Assembly: GCA_029210175.1 (NCBI GenBank)
Contig: JARGPL010000007.1
Location: forward strand, 1-64,000
DNA: 64,000 nucleotides
Reading direction: 5' to 3'
From: Minwuia sp.
GTDB lineage: Bacteria > Pseudomonadota > Alphaproteobacteria > Minwuiales > Minwuiaceae
A program made the translations under genes and the position numbers. Numbering within the stretch: position 1 is the stretch's first letter; each line of letters begins with the position of its first letter. Shown piece after piece: positions 1 to 7,342 of the stretch. Below the pieces are notes generated by a model. It made no database searches. It was given only the letters and a program-made list of their open reading frames with translations, and was not told the DNA's origin.

Positions 1-2
1 GC

Positions 3-317
3 ATAGCGGTCATCAACCCGGGGGACAAGGGTGTCTGGACGGAGTTCGTTCATCTGGATCTCGAGCAGAAGACCCGCACCATCTGGAGTGACGGCAAGAA
101 CACGCACCTTTCGGAACCTGTGTTCGTCCCGGCGAACCCTTCTGCGGACGAAGGCGATGGCTGGATCCTGGGCACTGCCTTCCGGGTCGAAGAGAACCGC
201 AGCGACCTGCTGGTCTTTGCGGCCACTGATCTGGGGGCTGGGCCGGTCGCGACCGTCGAACTGCCCCACCGTGTACCGCATGGATTCCACGGCAATTGGG
301 TCCAGGCCACGACATGA
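3..317 (+). CDS. Carotenoid oxygenase family protein, C-terminal part (5' end outside window)
   Basis: The frame is open from the window edge to a TGA at 315-317, giving about 104 residues. The end of the protein reads VELPHRVPHGFHGNWVQ, which matches the C-terminal signature of the carotenoid cleavage dioxygenase / RPE65 family; the His in HGFHGNW is the last of the four iron-ligand histidines in this family. Such enzymes oxidatively cleave a double bond in carotenoids, apocarotenoids or lignin-type stilbenes using non-haem Fe(II). The substrate cannot be told from this fragment. The preceding stretch (GWILGTAFRVEENRSDLLVF) also fits a propeller blade of the family. It ends 56 bp before a convergent small gene. 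Confidence 0.85.
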   Translation: MAVINPGDKGVWTEFVHLDLEQKTRTIWSDGKNTHLSEPVFVPANPSADEGDGWILGTAFRVEENRSDLLVFAATDLGAGPVATVELPHRVPHGFHGNWVQATT

Positions 318-372
318 GCCACCGCCCCATTGGCGACTGGCTCATGTCGACAGAAAATCATTTCGGACGGTG

Positions 373-573
373 TCAGCCCAGCGTGGACTGAAGACCACCA
401 GACCTGTCCGTGTCCCCCACAAAGGCCAGCAAGGCGCGACGGCCACTGGTGCGTGACCTCCGGTTCCTGATCCGCGCCTTGTTCTGCTTTTCAAGGCGCT
501 GGGTCTCTTCCTCTTCGCGCTGTGCGGCACGATCTGCAGCGGACGTATCGGGACTGCCACCAAGCATTGCCAT
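373..573 (-). CDS. Small phage-like hypothetical protein (66 aa)
   Basis: Start chosen at the ATG at 571-573 because a GGAGAG ribosome-binding site lies just upstream; an in-frame upstream ATG at 630 lacks one. The protein is short, charged and Arg-rich: a Glu/Arg run at residues 15-35 is followed by RNRRSRTSGRRALL and a Gly/Thr/Ser-rich tail ending in SGGLQSTLG. This layout (MLGG start, acidic-basic helix, RR-rich centre, GDT and TLG tail) resembles small virion-associated proteins that sit among head-tail genes of tailed phages. I infer a link with the tail-fibre operon at 2674-6403, although two bacterial genes separate them. No catalytic motif is visible and function is unknown. Confidence 0.55.
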   Translation of the reverse strand: MAMLGGSPDTSAADRAAQREEEETQRLEKQNKARIRNRRSRTSGRRALLAFVGDTDRSGGLQSTLG

Positions 574-666
574 CTGGCTCTCTCCATTCTTATTGCCACG
601 TGCGCAGGATGCGCCCGTCTTTCGCGGCACAGAATATCCACGGAAACGAAATGAGTTCGTGGCCGT

Positions 667-1560
667 TCAGTTGAAGGCCTGAATCGCCTCGACCCCATCA
701 CACGCAAAGTCCGGCGCATCCTTCAGGAACGTGCTGTTTCCCTTCAATCGGCTCAATTTGCGAACCACCATACCCGGCGGATGAATTGCCCGGACAGTGA
801 ACGCGCCATCTTCAAAAAGCCGGTAATCGAGATAGCCGAGCATCGGCGCACCTGTACCGACCCTGAGACCGGATCTGTAAGCCGTTGCCGGCGCCCAGAT
901 GAACCGTGTCTGACCGAACCGGACATCCAGATACTTGTGCAGGTGCCCGCTGGCAACGAAGCGCACACCCGCGCGCAACAAACGCGAAAGCAAACGTGCC
1001 CGTGTGCCTGAGGGCACGAAGATGCTGCCCGGCACGCCCGCCGCGATCTGCCGCGCGAAGAACAACGGCTTGTGCAGGAAAACGCCGACTGGCCGCCCTG
1101 ACGTGCGGTCAAGTTGATCCGCCAGCCAGGCCAATTGCGCCGCCTCATCCGCCAGGCCGGTTCCTAGAATCTGCGAGTTGAGCCCAAGCAACCGCCAGCC
1201 ACCGAAATCTTCCGCCCACCAGTCAGGCCCGATGAGATCCCGGTACACCTTCAACCTCTCGATGGTCACCGGTTGGTCCATCATCGCAAAGCCTGGTTCC
1301 TCCCCGACATCATGATTTCCGGGAAGAACGCACATCCTGGACGCCGACATCCGATGCGCCGAAGCCGCAAATGCAATATCGGCAGGACGCGCCACGCCGT
1401 TGACGGTCAGGTCGCCCGTGTGAACAACCAGATCTGCTGACAACCTGTTGATGCACTTCATCGCCGCCAGATAGTTGTCGACGAAGAATGCCTGGCGGTC
1501 GCTCAGGTGCGTATCGGAGATCTGGACAAGCCGAAGGCCCTTCGATGCAGGATCAACCAA
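667..1560 (-). CDS. Metallophosphoesterase (CpdA-like calcineurin-type phosphatase)
   Basis: The calcineurin-like metal-binding blocks are all present, numbered from the chosen start: DTH at 16-18, GD at 49-50, GNHD at 81-84, His163 (LHKP) and GHLH at 205-208. The family hydrolyses phosphodiesters; the closest well-known type is the 3',5'-cAMP phosphodiesterase CpdA, but substrate is not proven by these motifs. About 297 aa. The ORF is open further upstream, but that would run far into the LLM oxidoreductase gene. A TTG at 1558-1560, which overlaps the upstream gene's stop by a few bases, is the likely start, although its ribosome-binding site is weak. It is probably translated with the upstream gene. 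Confidence 0.85.
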   Translation of the reverse strand: MVDPASKGLRLVQISDTHLSDRQAFFVDNYLAAMKCINRLSADLVVHTGDLTVNGVARPADIAFAASAHRMSASRMCVLPGNHDVGEEPGFAMMDQPVTIERLKVYRDLIGPDWWAEDFGGWRLLGLNSQILGTGLADEAAQLAWLADQLDRTSGRPVGVFLHKPLFFARQIAAGVPGSIFVPSGTRARLLSRLLRAGVRFVASGHLHKYLDVRFGQTRFIWAPATAYRSGLRVGTGAPMLGYLDYRLFEDGAFTVRAIHPPGMVVRKLSRLKGNSTFLKDAPDFACDGVEAIQAFN

Positions 1561-2455
1561 AGAGGTCGAATATCTCCGCCAAAGCCGTTGTCTGGCTGCC
1601 CCTCGTCGAGGATGGCACCAGAATGGGTGTCTTGATCCCGGCATCACGCCAGCGTTCAAGCCCCTCGAGAATGCGGGACGGCGGGCCCGACATGGTCACG
1701 CTGTCGAGCCACGCATCGCTCATCAGGGTTGGTATCCGGTCGAGATCACCTGCCTTCATGGCTGCTTCGATGTCCGTCATCTCCTCTTCAAATCCCGCTG
1801 CTGCCCAGTACTTGCGGTAATTCGGCAATTGCACATAGCGCGACAGGGTCTTGCGGTGGACGGCACGGCCAGCATCCACGTCGTCGTCGATCGCGGTTGG
1901 CACCATGGCAGCCGTGAAGAAGTCATCTTCCGCCGACCTGGCGCGCGCGGCGAGCTGACTGGCAACCGCGTCCCGCGGACCGTTGGCCCAGACCGCGCCA
2001 TCGCCAACCTCGACCGCCAGATCGAGCATGCGGTCACGCAGGGTGGCCAAGACGAGTGGCGGCAGTTCACCGACTTCCTTGGATGCTTCACGCATCTCGG
2101 CAACATAGGCCCGCATGTCCGCCACCGGCTTGCGGGTCTGAGGTACACCATGACGATCCAGCGACGGGGCATGGCTGATCCCCAATCCCATGCGGAACCG
2201 GCCCTTCGAGACCTCATGCAGAAACGCCGCATTGTCCGCCAGCTGGCGCGCCGACTGGAAATAGATCGGCTGGATCGAACTGCCGACGACCAGGCGCGTG
2301 GTTTCCTGCAGGATCGCCTGACAGAACGGCAGGCATGCAGATACGCTGGTAACGAAAACTCCAGCGAACTCCCTGCTTTCCGCCTCCTTCGCGAACTCGA
2401 TCATTCGGTGGCGACGCCCGGGCAGGGCGGCGATGGCAAGTGCGGGCTTCTGCAT
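1553..2455 (-). CDS. LLM class flavin-dependent oxidoreductase
   Basis: The 300-aa protein has the bacterial luciferase-like (LLM) TIM-barrel pattern: an N-terminal segment with KEAESREFAGVFVTSV, a central RFRMGLGISH followed by VPQTRKPVADMRAYVAEM, and a C-terminal GPPSRILEGLERWRDAGI. These enzymes use reduced flavin (FMN or F420) for monooxygenation or hydride transfer; the substrate cannot be predicted. The ATG at 2455 is preceded by GGGAGGA about ten bases upstream. It is the first gene of a two-gene unit with the metallophosphoesterase. The start lies about 220 bp from the divergent tail-fibre operon, with a palindrome in between. Confidence 0.85.
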   Translation of the reverse strand: MQKPALAIAALPGRRHRMIEFAKEAESREFAGVFVTSVSACLPFCQAILQETTRLVVGSSIQPIYFQSARQLADNAAFLHEVSKGRFRMGLGISHAPSLDRHGVPQTRKPVADMRAYVAEMREASKEVGELPPLVLATLRDRMLDLAVEVGDGAVWANGPRDAVASQLAARARSAEDDFFTAAMVPTAIDDDVDAGRAVHRKTLSRYVQLPNYRKYWAAAGFEEEMTDIEAAMKAGDLDRIPTLMSDAWLDSVTMSGPPSRILEGLERWRDAGIKTPILVPSSTRGSQTTALAEIFDLFG

Positions 2456-2562
2456 GACTGTTTGGTCCTCCCCTGGATCCTGATCGCTGCATGGTAGTCC
2501 GTTGCCACCCGAACAGACAATTGCGGCGTCACCAAAGAAATGCAGAACTCATTTCACAATCA

Positions 2563-2578
2563 TCGGTATTCATACCGA
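2563..2578. promoter_or_regulatory. Perfect 7+7 bp palindrome between divergent genes (putative operator)
   Basis: The site reads TCGGTAT-TC-ATACCGA, a perfect inverted repeat with a 2-bp centre. It lies in the 218-bp gap between the LLM oxidoreductase start (2455, minus) and the tail-fibre start (2674, plus), 95 bp before the latter. A short perfect dyad here fits a dimeric repressor site controlling one or both divergent promoters. No regulator gene is adjacent, so the protein that binds it is unknown. The rest of the gap shows nothing recognisable. Confidence 0.45.
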
Positions 2579-2673
2579 ACACAGGACTCAGCCGTTGAGA
2601 ACAGGGGATGCCGCAACGCAATGCGCGAACCGGATCATCGCTGAGACCAACGCATGATTGGAGCAGCACGACC

Positions 2674-5103
2674 ATGACGGAACACATCAAGATCAATGAT
2701 ACGGCCCCCCGTGCCGAATACGTTGGCGACGGAAGCACAACAGCGTTTCCCGCACCATTCCCCTTTCTTGCATCCGCCGATGTTCAGGTCTGGATCGCCA
2801 ATACCCGGCAAGAAGAGATCACTGACTACACAGTCTCGGGTGCCGGAGAAACGTACGGCGGAACCGTGACCTTCGGACTGGCCCCGGCCAGCGGCTCAAG
2901 TGTGGTGATCTACCGCCGGGCGGGCGTGAAACGGCTATCGGACTTTCTTCCCGGCGGCAGCCTGCGGGCAGATACTCTGAACGAGGAATTTGACCGGTTG
3001 ACCCTGTCGATGCAGGAAGTGACCACACGACTGGATCGGACGCTGCGACTGGCGGACCATGATGCAGGTCCGGTGCCCGCGTCGCTGCCGGCAGCTACTG
3101 CCCGTGCGTCACGCGTCCTTTCCTTTGATGCGGACGGGCAGCCGGTCGCCGGCCCGGAAACCAGCTCCCTTTCTGACATCGACGGTGCTGTCGTCGCAGC
3201 CACGGCAAGCGCGAGCGCGGCAGCGACGAGCGCCAGCGCAGCAGCCACCAACGCAGCCCTGGTCGGAGACATCGCGGCGCTGGTCCAGAACATCCCGGCC
3301 ACGACTGCGGCCACAGGTGATGGCGCGGAACTGATCTTTGCCCTCAACCAGACACCGATCGATGCCAGGGCCCTCGTGGTGAGCCTTGACGGGGTTCTGC
3401 AGCATCAATCCGCCTATTCTGTATCCGGATCTGACATCGCTTTCACTGCGGCGCCGCCAGCCGGTGTGGCAATCGAGGTTCGGGACCTTTCTTCCACAGC
3501 CATCGTCAATGCTGTGCATGTATCGGATCTCGCGGCCATTTCTGCCGCGATCTCGACCGTGGCGAATGTCGCCGGTGACGTGTCAGCGGTTGTGGCGAAC
3601 ACAGGCAGCATCACCGACGTGGCAGACGACCTGAACGGGGCGAATACCATCGCAGCGGCGGTCACGTCAGCAACGAGCGCCGCAGCCAGCGCAACCGCGG
3701 CCAGCGCGTCAGAAACCAGTGCAGGTGGATCCGCGGCAACTGCAGTATCCAGTGCCGCTGCTGCGACAGGCAGTGCATCTTCCGCAGCGGAGGCACAGAT
3801 CGACGCGGAGATTGCGAGAGCAGCAGCAGAAACAGCACAGACCGCCGCTGAAGCCGCTGAGACCAATTCCGCCTCAGCCGAGACGAACGCGGCATCAAGC
3901 GCCACTGCAGCGGCGGCAAGTGCGTCCAGTGCGGTTGCGGCGGTCGCCGGTGCATCCGGAGCAGCGGCACGTTCCGGGTTCCGCGCCCGCTTTGGCAAGA
4001 CGCCATCAGCTGTAATGTCGTTCCATCTTGGCGATGTGTCGAACCTCACCCTGACGCGGGCCACGGCTGGCTCCGCGATCAACGAACAGGGCGGGCCGGA
4101 AAACGCCGCGATCGACACCGCCCGGATCGAGCATGACATCGGCACCAGTGAACGGCTGGGCCTGCTGCTGGAACCGGCGGGCACCAATCTGGTGAAGCGC
4201 AGCAGTGATCTGTCCCATTCGGACTGGGTGACGAATGCCGGATATTTCACCCGCACCGGCGGCAAGGCGGACCCGGCGGGTGGCAGCACAGCCACTCGTC
4301 TCCGCTGCGACATCGCTGGCACGGGCGCAGCGAACAGCATTCGGCAGTTCACTGCATCCGGCGGGTTCACCGACGGCGAAATGAGTATCTGGGTTCGCCG
4401 GGTATCGGGAACGGGCCGTGTCCGGTTCCTTCGCATGAATGGCAACCCCGGCGGGACCGACATCACGGCTGACCTGACGTCAGAATGGCAGCCGTTCTCC
4501 TACGCAGATACATCAGGCGGTGGCGGCTTCCTGTACTTCGGCGTCATGCTGGAAGTGCTGAATGACGAGATCGACCTGGCCTTTGCCCAGTGCGAAGGCG
4601 ACAGCATCCACGAACTGGGTTCCTTCATCGAGACCACCACGGCCAGTGCCACGCGGTCTGCCGATCTGGCGACCGTCGACCTGTCTGTCCTGGCCGGATT
4701 CCGGCCCTCCGCATTCACGCTGATTGCCGACCTGACAATCAGGGGCGACGACGGCACGGCCCTGTCCATCGGCTTCGGTGCGTCTCAGGAGTGTGCGTTC
4801 GACGTCCAGTCCGGCGATCTGCACATCACCAGCAGCAACGGCCTGAACCTGACCGCCGCGTCCGGCCTCAGTCCGGGCGACCGGATACTGGTGGCGCTGC
4901 GCATGCAGGACGACAACGTGGCCGTGTCGGTCAACGGCGCGGCTGTCGTTACCGACACCAGCTACAGCATGACTGCCAATGCCAATGAATTGCAGTTGGG
5001 GTCCAACATTTCCGCTGCCGACCTGCTGGCCTGCGTGATCCACGAGGTCGCGTTCTTCGGCCCGCTTCCCGATGCAACGCTGGAGGCCATGAGCAATGTC
5101 TGA
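2674..5103 (+). CDS. Phage tail fibre protein (T7-type N-terminal domain, Ala-rich shaft, C-terminal binding domain)
   Basis: Of 809 aa, residues 1-130 carry the T7-like tail-fibre attachment domain (VGDGSTTAFPAPFPF, then a strand-rich part with VIYRRAG). Residues 215-290 form a second short module of phage-tail type (LVVSLDGVLQHQSAYSVSG). Two Ala/Ser/Thr-rich heptad-like stretches, about 171-192 and 328-434, look like the trimeric coiled-coil shaft of such fibres. The last 350 residues contain a jelly-roll-like region (LVKRSSDLSHSDWVTNAGYF) as in receptor-binding fibre tips. The ATG at 2674 is preferred over an upstream frame start at 2608 because GGAG lies ten bases before it and the homologous domain begins there. 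It heads a four-gene operon. Role: host or surface recognition in a phage or phage-derived particle. Confidence 0.88.
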   Translation: MTEHIKINDTAPRAEYVGDGSTTAFPAPFPFLASADVQVWIANTRQEEITDYTVSGAGETYGGTVTFGLAPASGSSVVIYRRAGVKRLSDFLPGGSLRADTLNEEFDRLTLSMQEVTTRLDRTLRLADHDAGPVPASLPAATARASRVLSFDADGQPVAGPETSSLSDIDGAVVAATASASAAATSASAAATNAALVGDIAALVQNIPATTAATGDGAELIFALNQTPIDARALVVSLDGVLQHQSAYSVSGSDIAFTAAPPAGVAIEVRDLSSTAIVNAVHVSDLAAISAAISTVANVAGDVSAVVANTGSITDVADDLNGANTIAAAVTSATSAAASATAASASETSAGGSAATAVSSAAAATGSASSAAEAQIDAEIARAAAETAQTAAEAAETNSASAETNAASSATAAAASASSAVAAVAGASGAAARSGFRARFGKTPSAVMSFHLGDVSNLTLTRATAGSAINEQGGPENAAIDTARIEHDIGTSERLGLLLEPAGTNLVKRSSDLSHSDWVTNAGYFTRTGGKADPAGGSTATRLRCDIAGTGAANSIRQFTASGGFTDGEMSIWVRRVSGTGRVRFLRMNGNPGGTDITADLTSEWQPFSYADTSGGGGFLYFGVMLEVLNDEIDLAFAQCEGDSIHELGSFIETTTASATRSADLATVDLSVLAGFRPSAFTLIADLTIRGDDGTALSIGFGASQECAFDVQSGDLHITSSNGLNLTAASGLSPGDRILVALRMQDDNVAVSVNGAAVVTDTSYSMTANANELQLGSNISAADLLACVIHEVAFFGPLPDATLEAMSNV

Positions 5104-5371
5104 CCATTTTCTGAAGTTCGATGATGCAGCAACAGGTGACGCTGCCCTGACGGCTGCGGGCATGGCCGGTGCCACAGGTCCGGGCTGGGCCGTGGAACGG
5201 CTCGGCACCCTGATGACCGCCGCCGTCATCGATGCCGATGGCGAAATTGTCGGCACACCGACAGCCCTGGCTGGTTATCACGTCAACATCCGTCTGATCG
5301 ATACAGCGTTGCCGTCAAACCTGACGGCCGTCGAAATCTTTCCCGTGACACCCAATCGGAGGTTTGCCTGA
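5096..5371 (+). CDS. Small tail-module protein (91 aa, unrecognised)
   Basis: The ATG at 5096 overlaps the end of the tail-fibre gene by eight bases, and its TGA overlaps the ATG of the next gene, so it is translated in a coupled operon. The 91-aa sequence is acidic in its first part (FLKFDDAATGDAALTAAG) and strand-rich afterwards, ending in FPVTPNRRF. It has no signal peptide, membrane segment or catalytic motif. I do not recognise a family. Its position immediately after the fibre gene suggests a fibre accessory, tip or assembly protein. Confidence 0.7.
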   Translation: MSDHFLKFDDAATGDAALTAAGMAGATGPGWAVERLGTLMTAAVIDADGEIVGTPTALAGYHVNIRLIDTALPSNLTAVEIFPVTPNRRFA

Positions 5372-6054
5372 TGTCGTTGACCCGACCAGGCCGCATGATG
5401 TTCACCAGCATCGGTGACGCGGCAGAAAAAAGCGTGGGAACAGCTTCTGACCAATTGCCCACCAACAATGATATTCCGCAGCCTGCATTTGCCACACAGG
5501 CAGAGGCCGAGGCCGGGGCGATTTCGGTTAGGCACATGTCTCCACTTCGAACTGCGGACGCAATCTCTGCGCTGGGCCTGGGCCTGCGTCGGGGTGGATC
5601 GCTGGACCTTTCCTCGGGCACCGGCGGGATCATCACCAACCTGGGCGGAGTCGCGGATCCCGACGTGATCGAGATCCTGTTTGCCGGTGTTTCCGTTTCC
5701 GGCAGTGACCATCTGCTCGTCCGGCTTGGTGATTCTGCCGGGGTGGAGACCGAAAGCTACCAATCAGCCAGCGGCGCAAGCAGCGCCAGCGGTACCTTCG
5801 CCAGCAGCAGCACGGGACTGGTGATCTATCAGGGGGGTTCGGGCCACTGGAACGGATGCATGCAGCTCCGCCGCGTGACCGGCAATCTCTGGATATCCAG
5901 CCATGCGATTCAGATATCGGCCACAGGCGGCATTGCTGCCGGGGGAGGTCAGAAAGCGGTCACCGCAACGCTGGACAGGATCGCGATCGCGGTCAGCGGT
6001 GCGAACACGTTTGACGGGGGTTCCGTTCAGGTCCTTGCGGGCAAGGCGGGTTGA
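5371..6054 (+). CDS. Phage tail-associated protein with ATQAEAEAG...MSPLRT motif
   Basis: The 227-aa protein contains ATQAEAEAG followed by RHMSPLRTADAI (about residues 41-65), a motif common in tail-fibre and tail-spike proteins of tailed phages. The remainder is Gly/Ser/Thr-rich with a strand pattern (SGASSASGTFASSS) and ends in SGANTFDGGSVQVLAG, similar to the last strand of phage C-terminal sandwich domains that carry tip or decoration functions. Its start overlaps the preceding stop (TGATG). I infer a second fibre or a fibre-tip subunit. No enzymatic motif is visible. Confidence 0.75.
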   Translation: MSLTRPGRMMFTSIGDAAEKSVGTASDQLPTNNDIPQPAFATQAEAEAGAISVRHMSPLRTADAISALGLGLRRGGSLDLSSGTGGIITNLGGVADPDVIEILFAGVSVSGSDHLLVRLGDSAGVETESYQSASGASSASGTFASSSTGLVIYQGGSGHWNGCMQLRRVTGNLWISSHAIQISATGGIAAGGGQKAVTATLDRIAIAVSGANTFDGGSVQVLAGKAG

Positions 6055-6055
6055 A

Positions 6056-6403
6056 ATGGACACCGCAACCAAGCGAGGCCGGATGAAGGACAGGATCATG
6101 CTTGATTGGACATCATTGCTGCCCATCGGCCTCTTCCTCGCGGCACAGGTCATAGGTGCAGTCATTTGGGCGGCCACGTTCGAGGCCAAGGTGGCAAGCA
6201 TGTCTGCGCAACTGGAGGCACGGATCGTCGCCCTGGAAGCCAATGTTGCCGACAACGCCACGATAAGACGCCGGATGTGGGACCGTATCGAGCGGCTGGA
6301 CCGGACCAGTACAACGGTTGATGAGCGGACCCGCATCATGGCGGAGCAACTGACCCGAATCTATCAACAGCTCATCCGTGTTCAGCAGGATCAGAACGAC
6401 TGA
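6056..6403 (+). CDS. Small membrane protein with coiled coil (phage lysis/spanin-like candidate)
   Basis: The ATG at 6056 follows the previous stop by one base; the 115-aa frame could also begin at later methionines. One hydrophobic segment (about residues 20-42, PIGLFLAAQVIGAVIWAATF) is followed by a long charged helical part (residues 45-113) with heptad spacing and many Gln/Arg/Glu, predicted to be a coiled coil. Small proteins of this shape occur next to fibre or lysis genes in podophages (holin accessory or Rz-like). No lipobox or endolysin is present nearby, so the lysis role is only a suggestion. It is the last gene of the operon, ending before a strong hairpin. Confidence 0.65.
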   Translation: MDTATKRGRMKDRIMLDWTSLLPIGLFLAAQVIGAVIWAATFEAKVASMSAQLEARIVALEANVADNATIRRRMWDRIERLDRTSTTVDERTRIMAEQLTRIYQQLIRVQQDQND

Positions 6404-6433
6404 CTGTTCCGGGAATAGATGACTACTCCCTGC

Positions 6434-6497
6434 CGATCTCACCCGACCCATGCCCGGCGCTTTTCAAGCAGGTGCCGGGTGCGGGTCGGTGAGATCG
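6434..6497. terminator. Long inverted repeat between convergent genes (likely bidirectional terminator)
   Basis: Arms at 6434-6458 and 6474-6497 are complementary over about 24 bp with few mismatches (CGATCTCACC... pairing with ...GGTGAGATCG), around a loop of about 15 bases. It sits exactly between the end of the phage-like operon (6403, plus) and the end of the DUF2461 gene (6512, minus). The position suits a bidirectional terminator, although no clear U-run flanks either side. Confidence 0.6.
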
Positions 6498-6511
6498 CAT
6501 CTTGGATGCTG

Positions 6512-7201
6512 TCAAGGTCGGGGCCGAAAGACATGGCCGACCAGCCAGCGGTGCAGCGGCAACATCGGCCTGAAAACCGCGATCAGATAATCGATACATT
6601 CCGGACTGAAGACCCTGTCGGCCTGCGACAGATCTCCTCGTACGACCAGGCCCCGATACCGGTACCAGTCTGCGCCAGGCGAATCTGTCTGGTCCCTGGG
6701 CACACGCTTCAGCGCCGGATCGCCCAATACCATTCCGGCACCTGCCCGTGCCTCCGAAACAGCAGTCTCGAGTTCGTCCAACGCGGTCTGGTCATGCAAT
6801 GCATCATGATAGCGTTGCAGTTCAGGCTTGCCGAACATCCAGTGGCCAACCCCTGCACCGACCCCATCTGGCCGTATGACAAGGTGAAGACCTGAAGAAG
6901 CCATCGGCTTGTCACCTTCCCAGAAGACCATGTGCAACCGACACTTGTAGGGGGACTTGTCGGCAGAAAACCTTACATCTCGATTGATGCGCCGAATGGA
7001 GCCATTGATTCTCGGTTCGGCACGAATGGCAGGAAGCTCCGCCCGCAGCGCGCTGCCCAGGCGGCTGACCAGCTCCTCGGCCGGTGCGAGGAAATCCGAC
7101 TGATAGGCTGAGCGATTGGCGTCAAACCAGGCCTTGTTGTTTTCAGCTTCCAGTTCCGCCAGAAATCCGCGCGTTTCCCGTGGAACACCCTGATAGGTCA
7201 T
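6512..7201 (-). CDS. DUF2461 family protein
   Basis: The 229-aa protein has the DUF2461 pattern: FLAELEAENNKAWFDANR near the N-terminus, then RINRDVRFSADKSPYK and GLHLVIRPDG-type segments (about residues 75-125), and a C-terminal VFSPECIDYLIAVFRPMLPLH. The family is widespread and of unknown biochemical function. The ATG at 7201 is chosen because GGGAGAG stands a few bases upstream; the frame is open a further 27 codons. It is divergent from the D-aminoacylase-family gene at 7343. Confidence 0.85.
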   Translation of the reverse strand: MTYQGVPRETRGFLAELEAENNKAWFDANRSAYQSDFLAPAEELVSRLGSALRAELPAIRAEPRINGSIRRINRDVRFSADKSPYKCRLHMVFWEGDKPMASSGLHLVIRPDGVGAGVGHWMFGKPELQRYHDALHDQTALDELETAVSEARAGAGMVLGDPALKRVPRDQTDSPGADWYRYRGLVVRGDLSQADRVFSPECIDYLIAVFRPMLPLHRWLVGHVFRPRP

Positions 7202-7342
7202 CGCTCTCTCCCGATCATCTTCCACGGCCCGCGATGGCCCCGACGGACCATTCTGTGCCTCGCTGTCGCCACCAAAGCACACTTGCCTGCGCCGGAACCA
7301 ATGTCACACTGCATTGTTGTCTGGTTCAGGGGAGTCGAAGAC

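Noticed and set aside
3184-3975. Ala/Ser-codon repeats in the tail-fibre gene as a possible repeat array or CRISPR-like element
   Set aside because: The repeats are protein-level heptads with varied codons, with no spacer structure; they encode a coiled-coil shaft.
3414-4466. 350-codon minus-strand frame opposite the tail-fibre gene, Ala/Val-rich
   Set aside because: The Ala-rich composition is just the reverse reading of the fibre shaft repeats. The plus strand has the T7-type fibre domain.
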